Source: Arthrobacter sp. CDRTa11 (GTDB lineage Bacteria; Actinomycetota; Actinomycetes; Actinomycetales; Micrococcaceae). Taken from it: a DNA stretch of 64,000 nucleotides. Shown piece by piece: positions 44,565 to 53,547 of this stretch. The DNA is taken from NCBI RefSeq assembly GCF_026427775.1, contig NZ_CP044532.1, positions 1,922,001-1,986,000 on the forward strand, written 5' to 3'. The notes under the pieces are model-generated. The model had not been told where the DNA came from, made no database searches, and saw only the letters and a program-made list of their open reading frames with translations. Made by a program: the position numbers and the translations under genes. Positions within the stretch are counted from its first letter, which is position 1. Each line of letters begins with the position of its first letter.

Positions 44565-45578
44565 TCAGCCCAGGAGGCCGGGAACGATCAGAAGAGCGGT
44601 AGGCAGGGCGAGCAGCAGCACGCAGCCGGCCAGCACGGCCCCCTGGGCGGCCGCGGGCAGCTCTGCCTGCGGTGACAGGAGGCGGCTGACGCGGGAGACC
44701 GTGGTGCGGGCAGAATCCGAGCCCGCAAGTCCCGGCGTCTCCAGCCCGGCCAGGCCGGGGTTGGCGTCCGCTGGACGTGTGCCTGCAGATACACCGGCGT
44801 CGGCATTGCTGCCTGCACTGCCGCTGGCGCTGCCACTCGCGACGATCGCGATGGCCTTGATCAGGGTTGCCTTGCTTTCTGTTTTGAGGGCAACGTCGTC
44901 CGCAAGCATTTCGATGAGCGAGTTCACTGACTCCTGGGCCAGCCGGGTGGTGGGAAGCCAGGGCAGTGCCTGGCGCCAGGCCGCGAACGCCCACAGCAGG
45001 AGGTGATGGCGCTGGCTCAGGTGTGCGTTCTCATGGATCAGGACTGCCCGCAGCTCGTCGGGTTCCAGGGCTGCCATGAGGCCGTCCGAAAGCACGGTGA
45101 CCGAACGGGCCCCGCCAGGAAGGCAGTAGGCCACCGGCGAGTCATGGCTGATGACCACCGTCCCGGCACCTTCAGCGGAGGGGGAGGCCAGCAGCGCCAG
45201 GAGCTCGCGGTGCCGGCGGCGCTGCCGCTCGATCCTGTAGTAGGTGAGCAGCAGGGTAAAAACCAGGTGGGCCGTCAGCAGCGCCGCGGCGGACAGGGCA
45301 AAGATATGCCAGAAGCCCAGGGCCGTGGTGGGGGCATTGAACAGCACCATTTCGGCGAGCGCGCGCAGGCCCGCGATCAGGTTGTCGCCAATGGGTTCCA
45401 GCCCGTACACCAGCATGGCGCCAATCATGGACAGGCCACCGGCCAGTGCGATGGCCTGCCAGAGAAGCATCGCCGTAAAAGGGGAGCGCGCCGGCCATTG
45501 GGCACGCGAGAGGAGGATAGGCACCGGCCACGCCAGGACTATCGCAAGGACCGCCAGCAGGTATGAGGTCCAGAACAT
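44565..45578 (-). CDS. M56 family membrane metallopeptidase (BlaR1-like)
   Basis: A 337-residue membrane protease, the usual partner of BlaI repressors. There are three N-terminal helices (about residues 4-23, 34-59 and 90-113), a cytosolic zinc protease domain with HENAH (His182, Glu183, His186) and YCLPGG before it, and a final helix (about 312-335). The large penicillin-sensor domain of true BlaR1 is absent; instead a Gly/Ser/Ala-rich linker precedes the last helix. The ATG lies six bases after the blaI stop, so they form an operon. It is expected to cleave the BlaI-like repressor when triggered. Confidence 0.88.
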   Translation of the reverse strand: MFWTSYLLAVLAIVLAWPVPILLSRAQWPARSPFTAMLLWQAIALAGGLSMIGAMLVYGLEPIGDNLIAGLRALAEMVLFNAPTTALGFWHIFALSAAALLTAHLVFTLLLTYYRIERQRRRHRELLALLASPSAEGAGTVVISHDSPVAYCLPGGARSVTVLSDGLMAALEPDELRAVLIHENAHLSQRHHLLLWAFAAWRQALPWLPTTRLAQESVNSLIEMLADDVALKTESKATLIKAIAIVASGSASGSAGSNADAGVSAGTRPADANPGLAGLETPGLAGSDSARTTVSRVSRLLSPQAELPAAAQGAVLAGCVLLLALPTALLIVPGLLG

Positions 45579-45584
45579 GGTCCG

Positions 45585-45971
45585 CTAGATGTGGCCAAGC
45601 AGTTTGCGCAGGGTTTCGGCTTCATTTTCCGATACGGATCCAATAAAACGTGCCAGCACGGCTTCACGGTCGGGCGCTGAGCCCAGCACCTCGTGCATGA
45701 GCTCGGCGGTGTGGTCTTCCCGGCTGGAGATCGCCTGGTAGCGGTGCGGCCGGGTGCCGCGTTCGCGCTCGACGAGGCCCTTCTTTTCCAGCCGCGAAAG
45801 CACGGTCAGTACCGTGGTTACGGCCAGTTCCTTGCCTTCATGACCTGCTGAGCCACCCTGGGCCTCGGTGCTGTGCGCCAGCCTGTCACGCAATGTGTTG
45901 GCGGTGGCTGCTCCCTGGCCCGCCCAGAGCAGGTCCATCACTGCCCGTTCAAGTTCACCAAGACTGGCCAT
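45585..45971 (-). CDS. blaI: BlaI/MecI/CopY family transcriptional repressor
   Basis: A 128-residue winged-helix repressor (MASLGELERAVMDLLWAGQG, then TVLTVLSRLEKKGLVERERG with the recognition helix). The C-terminal part is the dimerisation helix where M56 proteases cut. The start with AAGGA eight bases upstream is chosen over ATGs three and nine codons earlier. The gene is divergent from cydABDC, and the shared 266-bp region holds three identical palindromes, so it very likely represses itself, the M56 gene and cyd. The name blaI denotes the family, not proven beta-lactam control. Confidence 0.88.
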   Translation of the reverse strand: MASLGELERAVMDLLWAGQGAATANTLRDRLAHSTEAQGGSAGHEGKELAVTTVLTVLSRLEKKGLVERERGTRPHRYQAISSREDHTAELMHEVLGSAPDREAVLARFIGSVSENEAETLRKLLGHI

Positions 45972-46076
45972 TCCATACATCCTTAAGATTCCCCGCACCG
46001 CCTGGCGCCAGGCCAGCGATGACTTCTAACGAGCGCTGCAACTACAGAAACAAATTTACCCCGTTTCCGCCGCAGT

Positions 46077-46207
46077 TTCTACGTCAGGTAGAACACACAG
46101 CGGCTCCGGGGCCTTGTAGGGACCTGCCCAGGGTGGAAAAGTTGGTTTACAGCGCCGGGCGCAGTGTTCTACACTCGGTAGAAGTCAAAGTTCTACGGAT
46201 CGTAGAA
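46077..46207. promoter_or_regulatory. Three TTCTAC-N5-GTAGAA operators and the cydA promoter
   Basis: Perfect copies lie at 46077-46093, 46167-46183 and 46191-46207. A cydA promoter can be drawn with TTTACA at 46146-46151 and TACACT at 46170-46175 (18-bp spacer); the second operator covers this -10, and the third lies just downstream. The first copy lies 106 bp upstream of blaI. The palindromes fit dimeric BlaI-type binding. Confidence 0.75.
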
Positions 46208-46237
46208 AAGTTCGCCCCGCCAACAGTAGGGACTGCC

Positions 46238-47842
46238 TTGGACGCCTTGGAAATCGCACGCTGGCAATTCGGCATCACCACCGTCTACCACTTCATGATG
46301 GTGCCGCTCACCATCGGGCTTGGCTTGGTGGTGGCAGTCATCCAAACGGCCTGGCACCGCACCGGTAAGCCCGAATACCTGCGGATGACCAAGTTCTGGG
46401 GAAAGCTGTTCCTCATCAACTTCATCATGGGTGTGGCCACCGGGATCGTGCAGGAATTCCAGTTCGGCATGGCGTGGAGTGAGTACAGCCGGTTCGTGGG
46501 CGACGTGTTTGGGGCGCCCCTGGCACTGGAGGCACTGCTGGCGTTCTTCGTCGAGTCCACGTTCCTGGGGCTGTGGATCTTCGGCTGGAAGCAGTTGAAG
46601 CCCGGCATCCACTTGGCCTGCCTGTGGATTGCCGTGGTGGGTTCGGCCTTCTCCGCCTATTTCATCATCGTGGCGAACAGCTGGATGCAGCACCCGGTTG
46701 GCGTGGAGATGGTCAACGGCAGGCCTGTTATGACCGACGCATGGGCGGTCTTCACCAACAACACCGCCCTGGTTGCCGTACCGCACACACTTTTTGGTGC
46801 CCTGGCCGTGGCCGGCGGCTTCCTGCTGGGCATAGCCTGGTACCACCTGTGGCGCCGGCGGCGCGACGGCGTTGACACCATCGGCGCCGACGGCAAGGTC
46901 ATCCCCGGTGAAGCAGCAGACATCCCCGGCCGTGACCGGGCCGACCACAATGTCTGGATCCGCTCGCTGCGCATCGGCGCCGTCGTCGCCATGATTTCCT
47001 TTGCCGGGACCGCCATCACCGGCGACCTGCAGGGCAAACTGATGTTTGAGCAGCAGCCCATGAAGATGGCGGCCGCGGAGGCTGCCTGCCACGACGGCAC
47101 CGGCTTCTCCGTCCTCAGTGTGGGCAACGTCGGATCGAAGAACTGCGATGACATCGTGGCCCTGATCGAGGTTCCCGGGATCCTCTCCTTCCTGGCCAAG
47201 GGCGACTTCACCACGGAGGTCAAGGGTGTCAACAGCCTCCTGGACCAGTACAAGGCCGATTACGGAACAAACCTTCCGGACAACCCGATCTATGGCGAGC
47301 GCGCCGGCCAGGAAATCGAATATGTTCCGGTCATGGAGGTCACCTACTGGGGCTTCCGGATGATGATCGGATTCGGCGGTCTCGCGGCCATGGCTGCGCT
47401 GGTAGCGCTGTGGGTGACGCGCAAAGGCACTGTTCCGGAATCGCGCTGGCTCATGCGGCTTGCAGTGTTCGGCATCCTGGCGCCGTTCGGAGCCAACGCT
47501 GCAGGCTGGATCTTTACCGAAATGGGCCGGCAACCGTTTGTGGTGGCCCCCAACCCGGACCTGAACGGCATCGACCAGGTGTTTATGTTTACTGCGGCCG
47601 CTGTGTCACCGGGGGTGTCGGCCGGGGAACTCCTGACGTCGTTGGTGGTGCTCACAGCCATCTACGCGGTCCTGCTGGTGGTGGAAGTGAAGCTGCTGGT
47701 CAAGTACATCCGCGGTGGCGTGGTTTCCGCGATGCCGGAACTGGCCCATGCGCCGGTGGACGAAAACGAGGACGCTACCCCGGGGCCGGACGGACCGGGC
47801 AGCGGAAAGCACGCCGACGACGTCCTGGCATTCGCCTACTAA
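46238..47842 (+). CDS. cydA: Cytochrome bd ubiquinol/menaquinol oxidase subunit I
   Basis: A 534-residue membrane subunit I of cytochrome bd, a high-affinity terminal oxidase. The TTG start is chosen because MDALEIARWQFGITTVYHFMM is the conserved N-terminus, with haem-ligand His18. GRQPFVV near residue 430 is the family hallmark. The Q-loop region (about 250-340) contains extra residues typical of the longer actinobacterial forms. AGGGA lies just upstream. The frame is open earlier, but that sequence is the operator region. It is first in a cydA-cydB-cydDC operon. Confidence 0.94.
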   Translation: MDALEIARWQFGITTVYHFMMVPLTIGLGLVVAVIQTAWHRTGKPEYLRMTKFWGKLFLINFIMGVATGIVQEFQFGMAWSEYSRFVGDVFGAPLALEALLAFFVESTFLGLWIFGWKQLKPGIHLACLWIAVVGSAFSAYFIIVANSWMQHPVGVEMVNGRPVMTDAWAVFTNNTALVAVPHTLFGALAVAGGFLLGIAWYHLWRRRRDGVDTIGADGKVIPGEAADIPGRDRADHNVWIRSLRIGAVVAMISFAGTAITGDLQGKLMFEQQPMKMAAAEAACHDGTGFSVLSVGNVGSKNCDDIVALIEVPGILSFLAKGDFTTEVKGVNSLLDQYKADYGTNLPDNPIYGERAGQEIEYVPVMEVTYWGFRMMIGFGGLAAMAALVALWVTRKGTVPESRWLMRLAVFGILAPFGANAAGWIFTEMGRQPFVVAPNPDLNGIDQVFMFTAAAVSPGVSAGELLTSLVVLTAIYAVLLVVEVKLLVKYIRGGVVSAMPELAHAPVDENEDATPGPDGPGSGKHADDVLAFAY

Positions 47843-47864
47843 GAAGAGCTGAGGAAACTCGACA

Positions 47865-48914
47865 ATGGAACTGCTGCCAACTCTCTGGTTCATCATCATT
47901 GCGGTGCTGTGGACCGGATACCTCTTCCTTGAAGGCTTTGACCTTGGCGTGGGAATGCTGATGAAGCTTTTTGCCCGCAACAACACCGAGCGCCGGGTGC
48001 TGCTGAACACCATTGGGCCTGTATGGGACGGCAACGAAGTCTGGCTGATCACCGCAGGCGCCGCAACCTTTGCCGCCTTCCCGCTCTGGTATGCCTCGCT
48101 CTTCTCCGCCCTGTACCTCCCGCTGCTGGTGGTGCTGGTGGCGCTCATCTTCCGTGCTGTGGCCTTCGAGTACCGGGGGAAGGTGGACAACGACACCTGG
48201 CGCGCCCGCTGGGACTGGGCCATCGCACTGGGTTCCTTACTGGCTGCCTTTGGCGTCGGCGCCGCGTTGGCGCTCACCACCACCGGTCTTCCGCTCAACG
48301 CCAACGGTGACCGCGAGGGCGGCCCGTTCGCCTGGTTCAGCTGGTACGCCGTGCTCGGTGGCCTGGCCGTGGTGTGCTTCTCCCTGCTGCACGCCCTGGC
48401 CTTCCTGGCACTGAAGACCGACGGCGACGTGCGGCACCGCGCGCGCCGCTGGTTCATCCGGCTGCTTCCGGTGCTGCTGCTCCCGTTGGCGGGCTGGGCC
48501 GTCAGCATCCAGGTCGTGGACGGGAAGATGTGGACCTGGGCCGCGGTCCTCCTTGCGGTTGTGGCAGCGGCCGCGGCCTGGATGATGGCCCGCAAGGGGA
48601 GTGAAGGCAGGGCTTTTGCAGCGCTTGGAGCTTTCCTGGTGCTGGGCAGCGCGTCCATCTTCGCCGCCGTTTTCCCGGTGGTGCTGCCGTCCACCCTCAA
48701 CCCTGCGTTTGATCTGACCATCTCCAACGCGTCCTCCTCGGACTACACGCTCGGGCTGATGAGCGTTGTGGCCGCCGTCGGCCTGCCGCTGGTCATTGCA
48801 TACCAGGCCTGGACCTACTGGGTCTTCCGGCGGCGCGTCAGTGCCCAGCACATCCCGGAGGCGCACAGCTTCCTGCCGGCCATTGCGGCCAAGGCCTTCA
48901 CCAACAAGGGCTGA
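47865..48914 (+). CDS. cydB: Cytochrome bd oxidase subunit II
   Basis: A 349-residue integral membrane subunit II of cytochrome bd. LWFIIIAVLWTGYLFLEGFDLGVGML at the N-terminus, GPVWDGNEVWLITAGAATFAAFP near residue 45, and the C-terminal YQAWTYWVFRRRV are typical. About nine hydrophobic helices are visible. GAGG lies 10 bases upstream. Its stop is separated by one base from the GTG start of the fused exporter gene. Confidence 0.95.
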   Translation: MELLPTLWFIIIAVLWTGYLFLEGFDLGVGMLMKLFARNNTERRVLLNTIGPVWDGNEVWLITAGAATFAAFPLWYASLFSALYLPLLVVLVALIFRAVAFEYRGKVDNDTWRARWDWAIALGSLLAAFGVGAALALTTTGLPLNANGDREGGPFAWFSWYAVLGGLAVVCFSLLHALAFLALKTDGDVRHRARRWFIRLLPVLLLPLAGWAVSIQVVDGKMWTWAAVLLAVVAAAAAWMMARKGSEGRAFAALGAFLVLGSASIFAAVFPVVLPSTLNPAFDLTISNASSSDYTLGLMSVVAAVGLPLVIAYQAWTYWVFRRRVSAQHIPEAHSFLPAIAAKAFTNKG

Positions 48915-48915
48915 C

Positions 48916-51900
48916 GTGCGTCCGGACTTCCCGGCCGGACCGGCCACCCGCTCCGCCCTGTACTGGCTGGGACTGCTTGCCGCCCTGAAGGCGCTGTCCC
49001 TGGTCCTGATGGGCCAGGCCGTTGCCTCCATGCTGGCCGGGCTGGCCACCGCTGATCCTGGCTGGCAGGATCAGCTCCCCTGGGGGCTGGCCGGGGTTGT
49101 CCTGAGGTCCGGCACAGTCTGGGCCCAGGGAATCGCTGCCCGCCGTGCGGCCCTGGGCATCAAGGAGGAGCTGCGCTCCGAGCTGCTGAACCGAGCCCTC
49201 CGTAACGGTGCGCGGAGCACAGGCCCGGCCGACGGCGGACTCGCTGTCCTGGCCACCCGCGGGCTGGACGCCCTGGACAGCTACTACACCCAGTTCCTCC
49301 CGGCACTGGTGAACTGCGCTGCAATTCCGTTGCTTCTCGGCGCCCGGATTCTGTTCGCGGATTGGGTCAGTGCCGTGGTCATTGTCCTCACGGTTCCGCT
49401 GGTCCCCCTCTTTATGGTGCTGATCGGCCGCTACACCGAGGACAATGTCAGGGAGGCCCAGGCCGCCCTGGCCCGGCTGTCCGCACACATGCTCGAACTG
49501 GCGAAGGGACTGCCGGTTCTCGTGGGCCTCGGCCGGGCCACCGCCCAGCGCAGGGCCCTGGAGGAGATCTCGGAGGAGTACCGTGCCAAGACCATGGGAA
49601 CGCTGCGGACAGCCTTCCTGTCGGCACTGGCACTGGAACTGATAGCCACCATCTCCGTTGCGGTGGTGGCCGTGTTCATCGGTGTGCGCCTGGTACACGG
49701 GGAGATGGCCCTTGAGGCCGGACTGCTGGCCCTGATCCTGGCCCCGGACTGCTACCTGCCGCTGCGTGAACTGGGCACAGCCCACCACGCCAGCGACGAC
49801 GGCCGTGCGGCGCTCGCGGAGACGAGGGCGGTCACCGGGGCGCCAGAGCCGCGGCCGCTGCCCGCCCATGCGCCTGTCGGCGATTCTGCCGACAATCTCA
49901 CCGTCACCAACCTCACTGTCACCTATGAGGGACGGTCCGTTCCCGCCGTCGGGCCCGTGAGCTTCACCGCCCCCCAAGGCCGCATCACTGCCCTGGACGG
50001 TCCCAGCGGGACGGGCAAGAGCACCATCCTCGGTGTACTGGCAGGGACGGTCGGCGACGGTGCAGGCACCCGCGTCACCGGCAGTATCACCCACCTCAAC
50101 CGGGACAGCATTGCCTGGGTTCCGCAGCACCCGGTAATGGTGGCGGAGACCGTCCTGGCGGAAGTCCTGCTGTACCTCACCCTGGGTGAGGCCGGCCGTG
50201 CCGGCTCCACCGCTGAGACTGCTGCGATGGAATGCCTGGCTGCGGCGGCAGCAGGCCATCTCGCCGGAAAGCATCCCTCGGAACTGAGTCCCGGCGAGTT
50301 GCGGCGGGTGGCACTGGCGCGCGGCCTGGCCCGCCTTCGCGCCGGTGCATCCGTTCTCCTGCTCGACGAACCCACGGCCCACCTGGACAGGGCGTCCGCA
50401 GCGCGTGTACAGGAGGCAGTCCTCAGCCTCCGCGGACGCGTCACCGTCATCCTTGTGGCCCACGACCAGCAGACCCGGGAGCTCGCCGACCACCTGGTTC
50501 CGGTCTCCGCGGCAGCTGGCGCAACGGAATCCGCAGCGCCGGCTTTCGCGGACACTGTTGCACAGGGCATCGGGGCGGGAGCCCCAGTACCCCCTTCTCC
50601 GGCCAGTCCTCCGGCTAGTCCTCCGGCTAGTCCGCCCGCTGGCCTGCCGGCACGCCTGCTGGCTCTGCCAGGACGGACAGATCGGTTGCCGGGGGAGCGG
50701 CAGTCCTCCTCAAGCCGGCTACTGATGGGGCTGCTGCAGCCTGTGGCCGGACTGTTTTCCGGCGCTGCAGTGGTGGGGACTCTCGCCGCGATCTTTGCCG
50801 TGGCGCTCTCCGGGCTGTCCGGGTGGCTCATCATCAGGGCAAGTGAGCAGCCGCCCATCCTGTATCTCCTCACAGCCATTGTCGGCGTGCGGTTCTTCGG
50901 GATCGGGCGCGCCGTGCTCCGCTACTGGGAACGGCTCCTGCTCCACGAAGCCGTGTTCGCCGCCCTGACCAGGCTGCGCGGCCGGCTGTGGGAATCCCTG
51001 AGCCGGAAGGCGCTCTCGCTCCGCCGCCTGCTGCAGGGTGGCAGCGTCCTCAGCACGGTGATTGACGACGTCGACAATGTCCGCGACCTGCTCCCGCGCG
51101 TGGTGCTTCCTCCGCTGACGGCGCTCGCTGTCGGTGTGGGCAGCCTGGTGGCCTCCGGACTCCTTGTGCCGGCAGCCTTTTGGGCCGCTGCAGCCGGGAC
51201 GGGCATAAGCCTCCTGGTGGCCCCCGCAGCCGCCCTGTGGGGGGACCGGAAATCCGCCAGCGCCGAACAGGGCCTGCGCCGCGGTGTGCTCCGCCGCACT
51301 GCGGCGGCCCTGGATGCCAGGGCAGAACTCCAAGTGAATGGAGTAGCCGCGGCGGTCCTTGCCGAACTTTCCATCCAGGACCGTGCGGCCACGCGTGCGT
51401 CCCAGCGGTCGGCCTGGGCCGAAGGAATTGGCCAGGCCATCACCGTGGCGGCCTGTGGCATTGCTGCCCTTGCCAGCGCTGTCATGGCAGCACCGCAGGT
51501 GCTGGCGGGAACCTTGCCTCCGGCCACCGCTGCAGTCCTGGTCTTGCTGCAGCTGGCCCTTGTGGAGCCTTACGCAGCTGTCACGACGGCGGTGCGCCAG
51601 TTCCCTGCGCTCCGGACGGTCCTGCGCCGGATAGGCCGGTCCGGGGCGCTGGAGGGCGCACCGGGGGACAGCGGCAGCGGTGTCCCGAAAGATGGTGTCC
51701 CGAAAGACGCGGAAGATGACGGTCGCGCGGCCGTCCTGGAGCGCGCCGGCGGGGAGGCAGGGATTGAGCTTGAGGACGTTGGGGCAGCCTGGCCGGGAGC
51801 GAGCCCGGTGTTCTCCGGGGTGTCCGCCACCGCCGGACCTGGCCGCTGGCTGACCCTGACAGGCCCGTCAGGTGCCGGCAAATCGACTCTGCTTTCAGTC

Positions 51901-52431
51901 CTGTTGGGTTTCCTGCCGGCCGCCCACGGCCGTGTCCGGGTTACGGGGAGGGCCGCCTGGTGCCCGCAGGAAGCACACTTGTTCGACTCCACGCTGCGCG
52001 GGAACCTGCTGCTGGGGCGGCCGTCCACCGGCGGTCCCGCGGACAGCAGCGCGGACGGCGCCGCGATGGCGGCTGCCCTTTCGGCCGTTGGCCTCAGCGG
52101 CCTGGTGTCCCGCCTTCCCGCCGGGCTCGACACCCGGATCGGTCCTGGAGGTTCCTTCCTCAGCGGTGGTGAACGCCAGCGGCTGGCCGTCGCCCGGACG
52201 CTTATGACCGGGGCGGAGGTGATCCTGCTCGATGAACCGACGGCCCACCTGGACGCCGAGGCAGGGCGCGCCATGCTGACGGACCTGAGGGCCGGATTGA
52301 AGGACCGCACAGTTGTCCTGGTCACCCACAACCCTGCGGACATCGATCCGGAGGACGCCTTGCTGGACCTGGGAGGAGTCCGGTCCGCAGTCACCCATTT
52401 GGCTGGGCATGGCGTGGCCGTTTCACCCTAA
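48916..52431 (+). CDS. cydDC: Fused CydD-CydC thiol reductant ABC exporter
   Basis: A 1,171-residue protein with two complete ABC transporter halves, exporting cysteine/glutathione-type reductants needed to assemble cytochrome bd. Half one: a six-helix TMD (about residues 10-280) and an ATPase with GPSGTGKS (363), LSPGELRR and LLLDEPTAHLD. Half two: a TMD (about 605-880) and an ATPase with GPSGAGKST (982), LSGGERQRLAVA and ILLDEPTAHLDAE. Most bacteria encode CydD and CydC separately; here a Pro/Ser-rich linker with a 12-bp DNA repeat joins them. The GTG start follows cydB by one base. Confidence 0.92.
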   Translation: MRPDFPAGPATRSALYWLGLLAALKALSLVLMGQAVASMLAGLATADPGWQDQLPWGLAGVVLRSGTVWAQGIAARRAALGIKEELRSELLNRALRNGARSTGPADGGLAVLATRGLDALDSYYTQFLPALVNCAAIPLLLGARILFADWVSAVVIVLTVPLVPLFMVLIGRYTEDNVREAQAALARLSAHMLELAKGLPVLVGLGRATAQRRALEEISEEYRAKTMGTLRTAFLSALALELIATISVAVVAVFIGVRLVHGEMALEAGLLALILAPDCYLPLRELGTAHHASDDGRAALAETRAVTGAPEPRPLPAHAPVGDSADNLTVTNLTVTYEGRSVPAVGPVSFTAPQGRITALDGPSGTGKSTILGVLAGTVGDGAGTRVTGSITHLNRDSIAWVPQHPVMVAETVLAEVLLYLTLGEAGRAGSTAETAAMECLAAAAAGHLAGKHPSELSPGELRRVALARGLARLRAGASVLLLDEPTAHLDRASAARVQEAVLSLRGRVTVILVAHDQQTRELADHLVPVSAAAGATESAAPAFADTVAQGIGAGAPVPPSPASPPASPPASPPAGLPARLLALPGRTDRLPGERQSSSSRLLMGLLQPVAGLFSGAAVVGTLAAIFAVALSGLSGWLIIRASEQPPILYLLTAIVGVRFFGIGRAVLRYWERLLLHEAVFAALTRLRGRLWESLSRKALSLRRLLQGGSVLSTVIDDVDNVRDLLPRVVLPPLTALAVGVGSLVASGLLVPAAFWAAAAGTGISLLVAPAAALWGDRKSASAEQGLRRGVLRRTAAALDARAELQVNGVAAAVLAELSIQDRAATRASQRSAWAEGIGQAITVAACGIAALASAVMAAPQVLAGTLPPATAAVLVLLQLALVEPYAAVTTAVRQFPALRTVLRRIGRSGALEGAPGDSGSGVPKDGVPKDAEDDGRAAVLERAGGEAGIELEDVGAAWPGASPVFSGVSATAGPGRWLTLTGPSGAGKSTLLSVLLGFLPAAHGRVRVTGRAAWCPQEAHLFDSTLRGNLLLGRPSTGGPADSSADGAAMAAALSAVGLSGLVSRLPAGLDTRIGPGGSFLSGGERQRLAVARTLMTGAEVILLDEPTAHLDAEAGRAMLTDLRAGLKDRTVVLVTHNPADIDPEDALLDLGGVRSAVTHLAGHGVAVSP
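50605..50636 (+). repeat. 12-bp tandem repeat in the CydD-CydC linker
   Basis: AGTCCTCCGGCT occurs twice with a partial third unit, encoding Ser-Pro-Pro-Ala repeats in the joint between the two transporter halves. Confidence 0.75.
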
Positions 52432-52492
52432 GAAAAGTATTCGAAACCCGGTGCCGGTCTTTTCCGGTACCCCACAGGTACGGTGGCTGTTC

Positions 52493-52957
52493 ATGGACGC
52501 AACTCCGCCCCCAGGGGGCAAACTTGGCTACGACGAGTGCTGGGACCTGCTGGCAGCAGCAGTGATTGGCAGGCTCGCCCTGATTGTGGATGATCACCCC
52601 GAGATCTTTCCCGTGAACTACGTCCTGGAGCGTCGGAGTATTGTCTTCCGAACGGCCGGTGGCACCAAACTGTGGGGAGCCTACGCGTCCAGGCCCGCCG
52701 CCTTGGAGATCGACGGTTACGACCCGCGTCAGGAGGAGGCCTGGAGCGTCGTGGCGAGGGGAGAAACGGAAATAATCAGCAGCGACGCCGAAAAAGCCGC
52801 CGTGGACGCACTCCAGCTTGAACCGTGGCAGCCAGGCGCTAAGGACCACTACGTCCGGCTTACGCCCCGCGCGCTGACGGGCCGCCGTTTCAAGGTAAGC
52901 AAGCCGGATCTGTGGAACACCCGCCTCGCCGACGAGCGCCGCTCGTCCTTCGAATAG
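52493..52957 (+). CDS. Pyridoxamine 5'-phosphate oxidase family (flavin) protein
   Basis: A 154-residue FMN-binding split-barrel protein of the PNPOx-like superfamily. GRLALIVDDHPEIFPVNYVLERRSIVFRT near residue 25-50 is the usual barrel core, and SVVARGETEII follows near residue 85. Members include F420- or flavin-dependent reductases and nitroreductase-like proteins. The substrate is unknown. TACGGT lies eight bases before the ATG at 52493. It starts 61 bp after cydDC but has its own promoter-like sequence. Confidence 0.82.
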   Translation: MDATPPPGGKLGYDECWDLLAAAVIGRLALIVDDHPEIFPVNYVLERRSIVFRTAGGTKLWGAYASRPAALEIDGYDPRQEEAWSVVARGETEIISSDAEKAAVDALQLEPWQPGAKDHYVRLTPRALTGRRFKVSKPDLWNTRLADERRSSFE

Positions 52958-53019
52958 CGATCAGTCCGGACGTTCCGGAACAAAGGGGCAGGGCCGGGCT
53001 CAGCTCACCCGTCCACGCC

Positions 53020-53538
53020 TCACCCGTCCACATCGTGGAGGTGGTGAACGACGTCGTGCAGGAAGTACTGCGCCAGCGTCAGGACGGTGAACTCCGAACC
53101 GTTGCTCCGCAGTCCCTTCCGGCCCCACTCCGCCTGGCGGACCCCCGCGAAGGATTCGGCCACCTGCTCACCTTCTGCCGTCAGCTCCGCACTGACCACC
53201 ACAGGATCGGCGTTGGCGTAGTCCTTTTCGACGGCGGTCCTGTCCTGGTCCCAGTTCTCGAACCGGGCGTTGTCGCCGTCGAGCATCAGGTTAAGGCGCT
53301 GGTCAAAAAGGCTGAACACATCGCGGACATGGCAGGCGTATTCCAGGGCGGACCAGGTCCTTTCGTCCGGCCGCTCCGCCACGTCCGGCCGGCGAAGGAC
53401 CGACCGCCAGCGGGGCAGCATGTTGCGCACAGTTCCCGGAACCGTTGACGGGGTGACCGTGGAGGCATCAAAGGAGCACTCGGGGCAAGGCCGGGACAGG
53501 ACCCAGGTCCAGTCTTTTTCATCAGGAATGATAGGCAT
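53020..53538 (-). CDS. DinB family protein
   Basis: A 172-residue DinB/YfiT-like four-helix bundle. Likely metal-binding His residues lie in ALEYACHVRDVF and in YFLHDVVHHLHDV at the C-terminus. Such proteins include mycothiol- or bacillithiol-dependent transferases and metal-dependent hydrolases; the exact activity here is unknown. CPEC near the N-terminus is an added cysteine pair. It lies nine bases before the end of parC on the same strand, in the order parC then dinB-like. Confidence 0.82.
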   Translation of the reverse strand: MPIIPDEKDWTWVLSRPCPECSFDASTVTPSTVPGTVRNMLPRWRSVLRRPDVAERPDERTWSALEYACHVRDVFSLFDQRLNLMLDGDNARFENWDQDRTAVEKDYANADPVVVSAELTAEGEQVAESFAGVRQAEWGRKGLRSNGSEFTVLTLAQYFLHDVVHHLHDVDG

Positions 53539-53547
53539 GGCAGCAGT

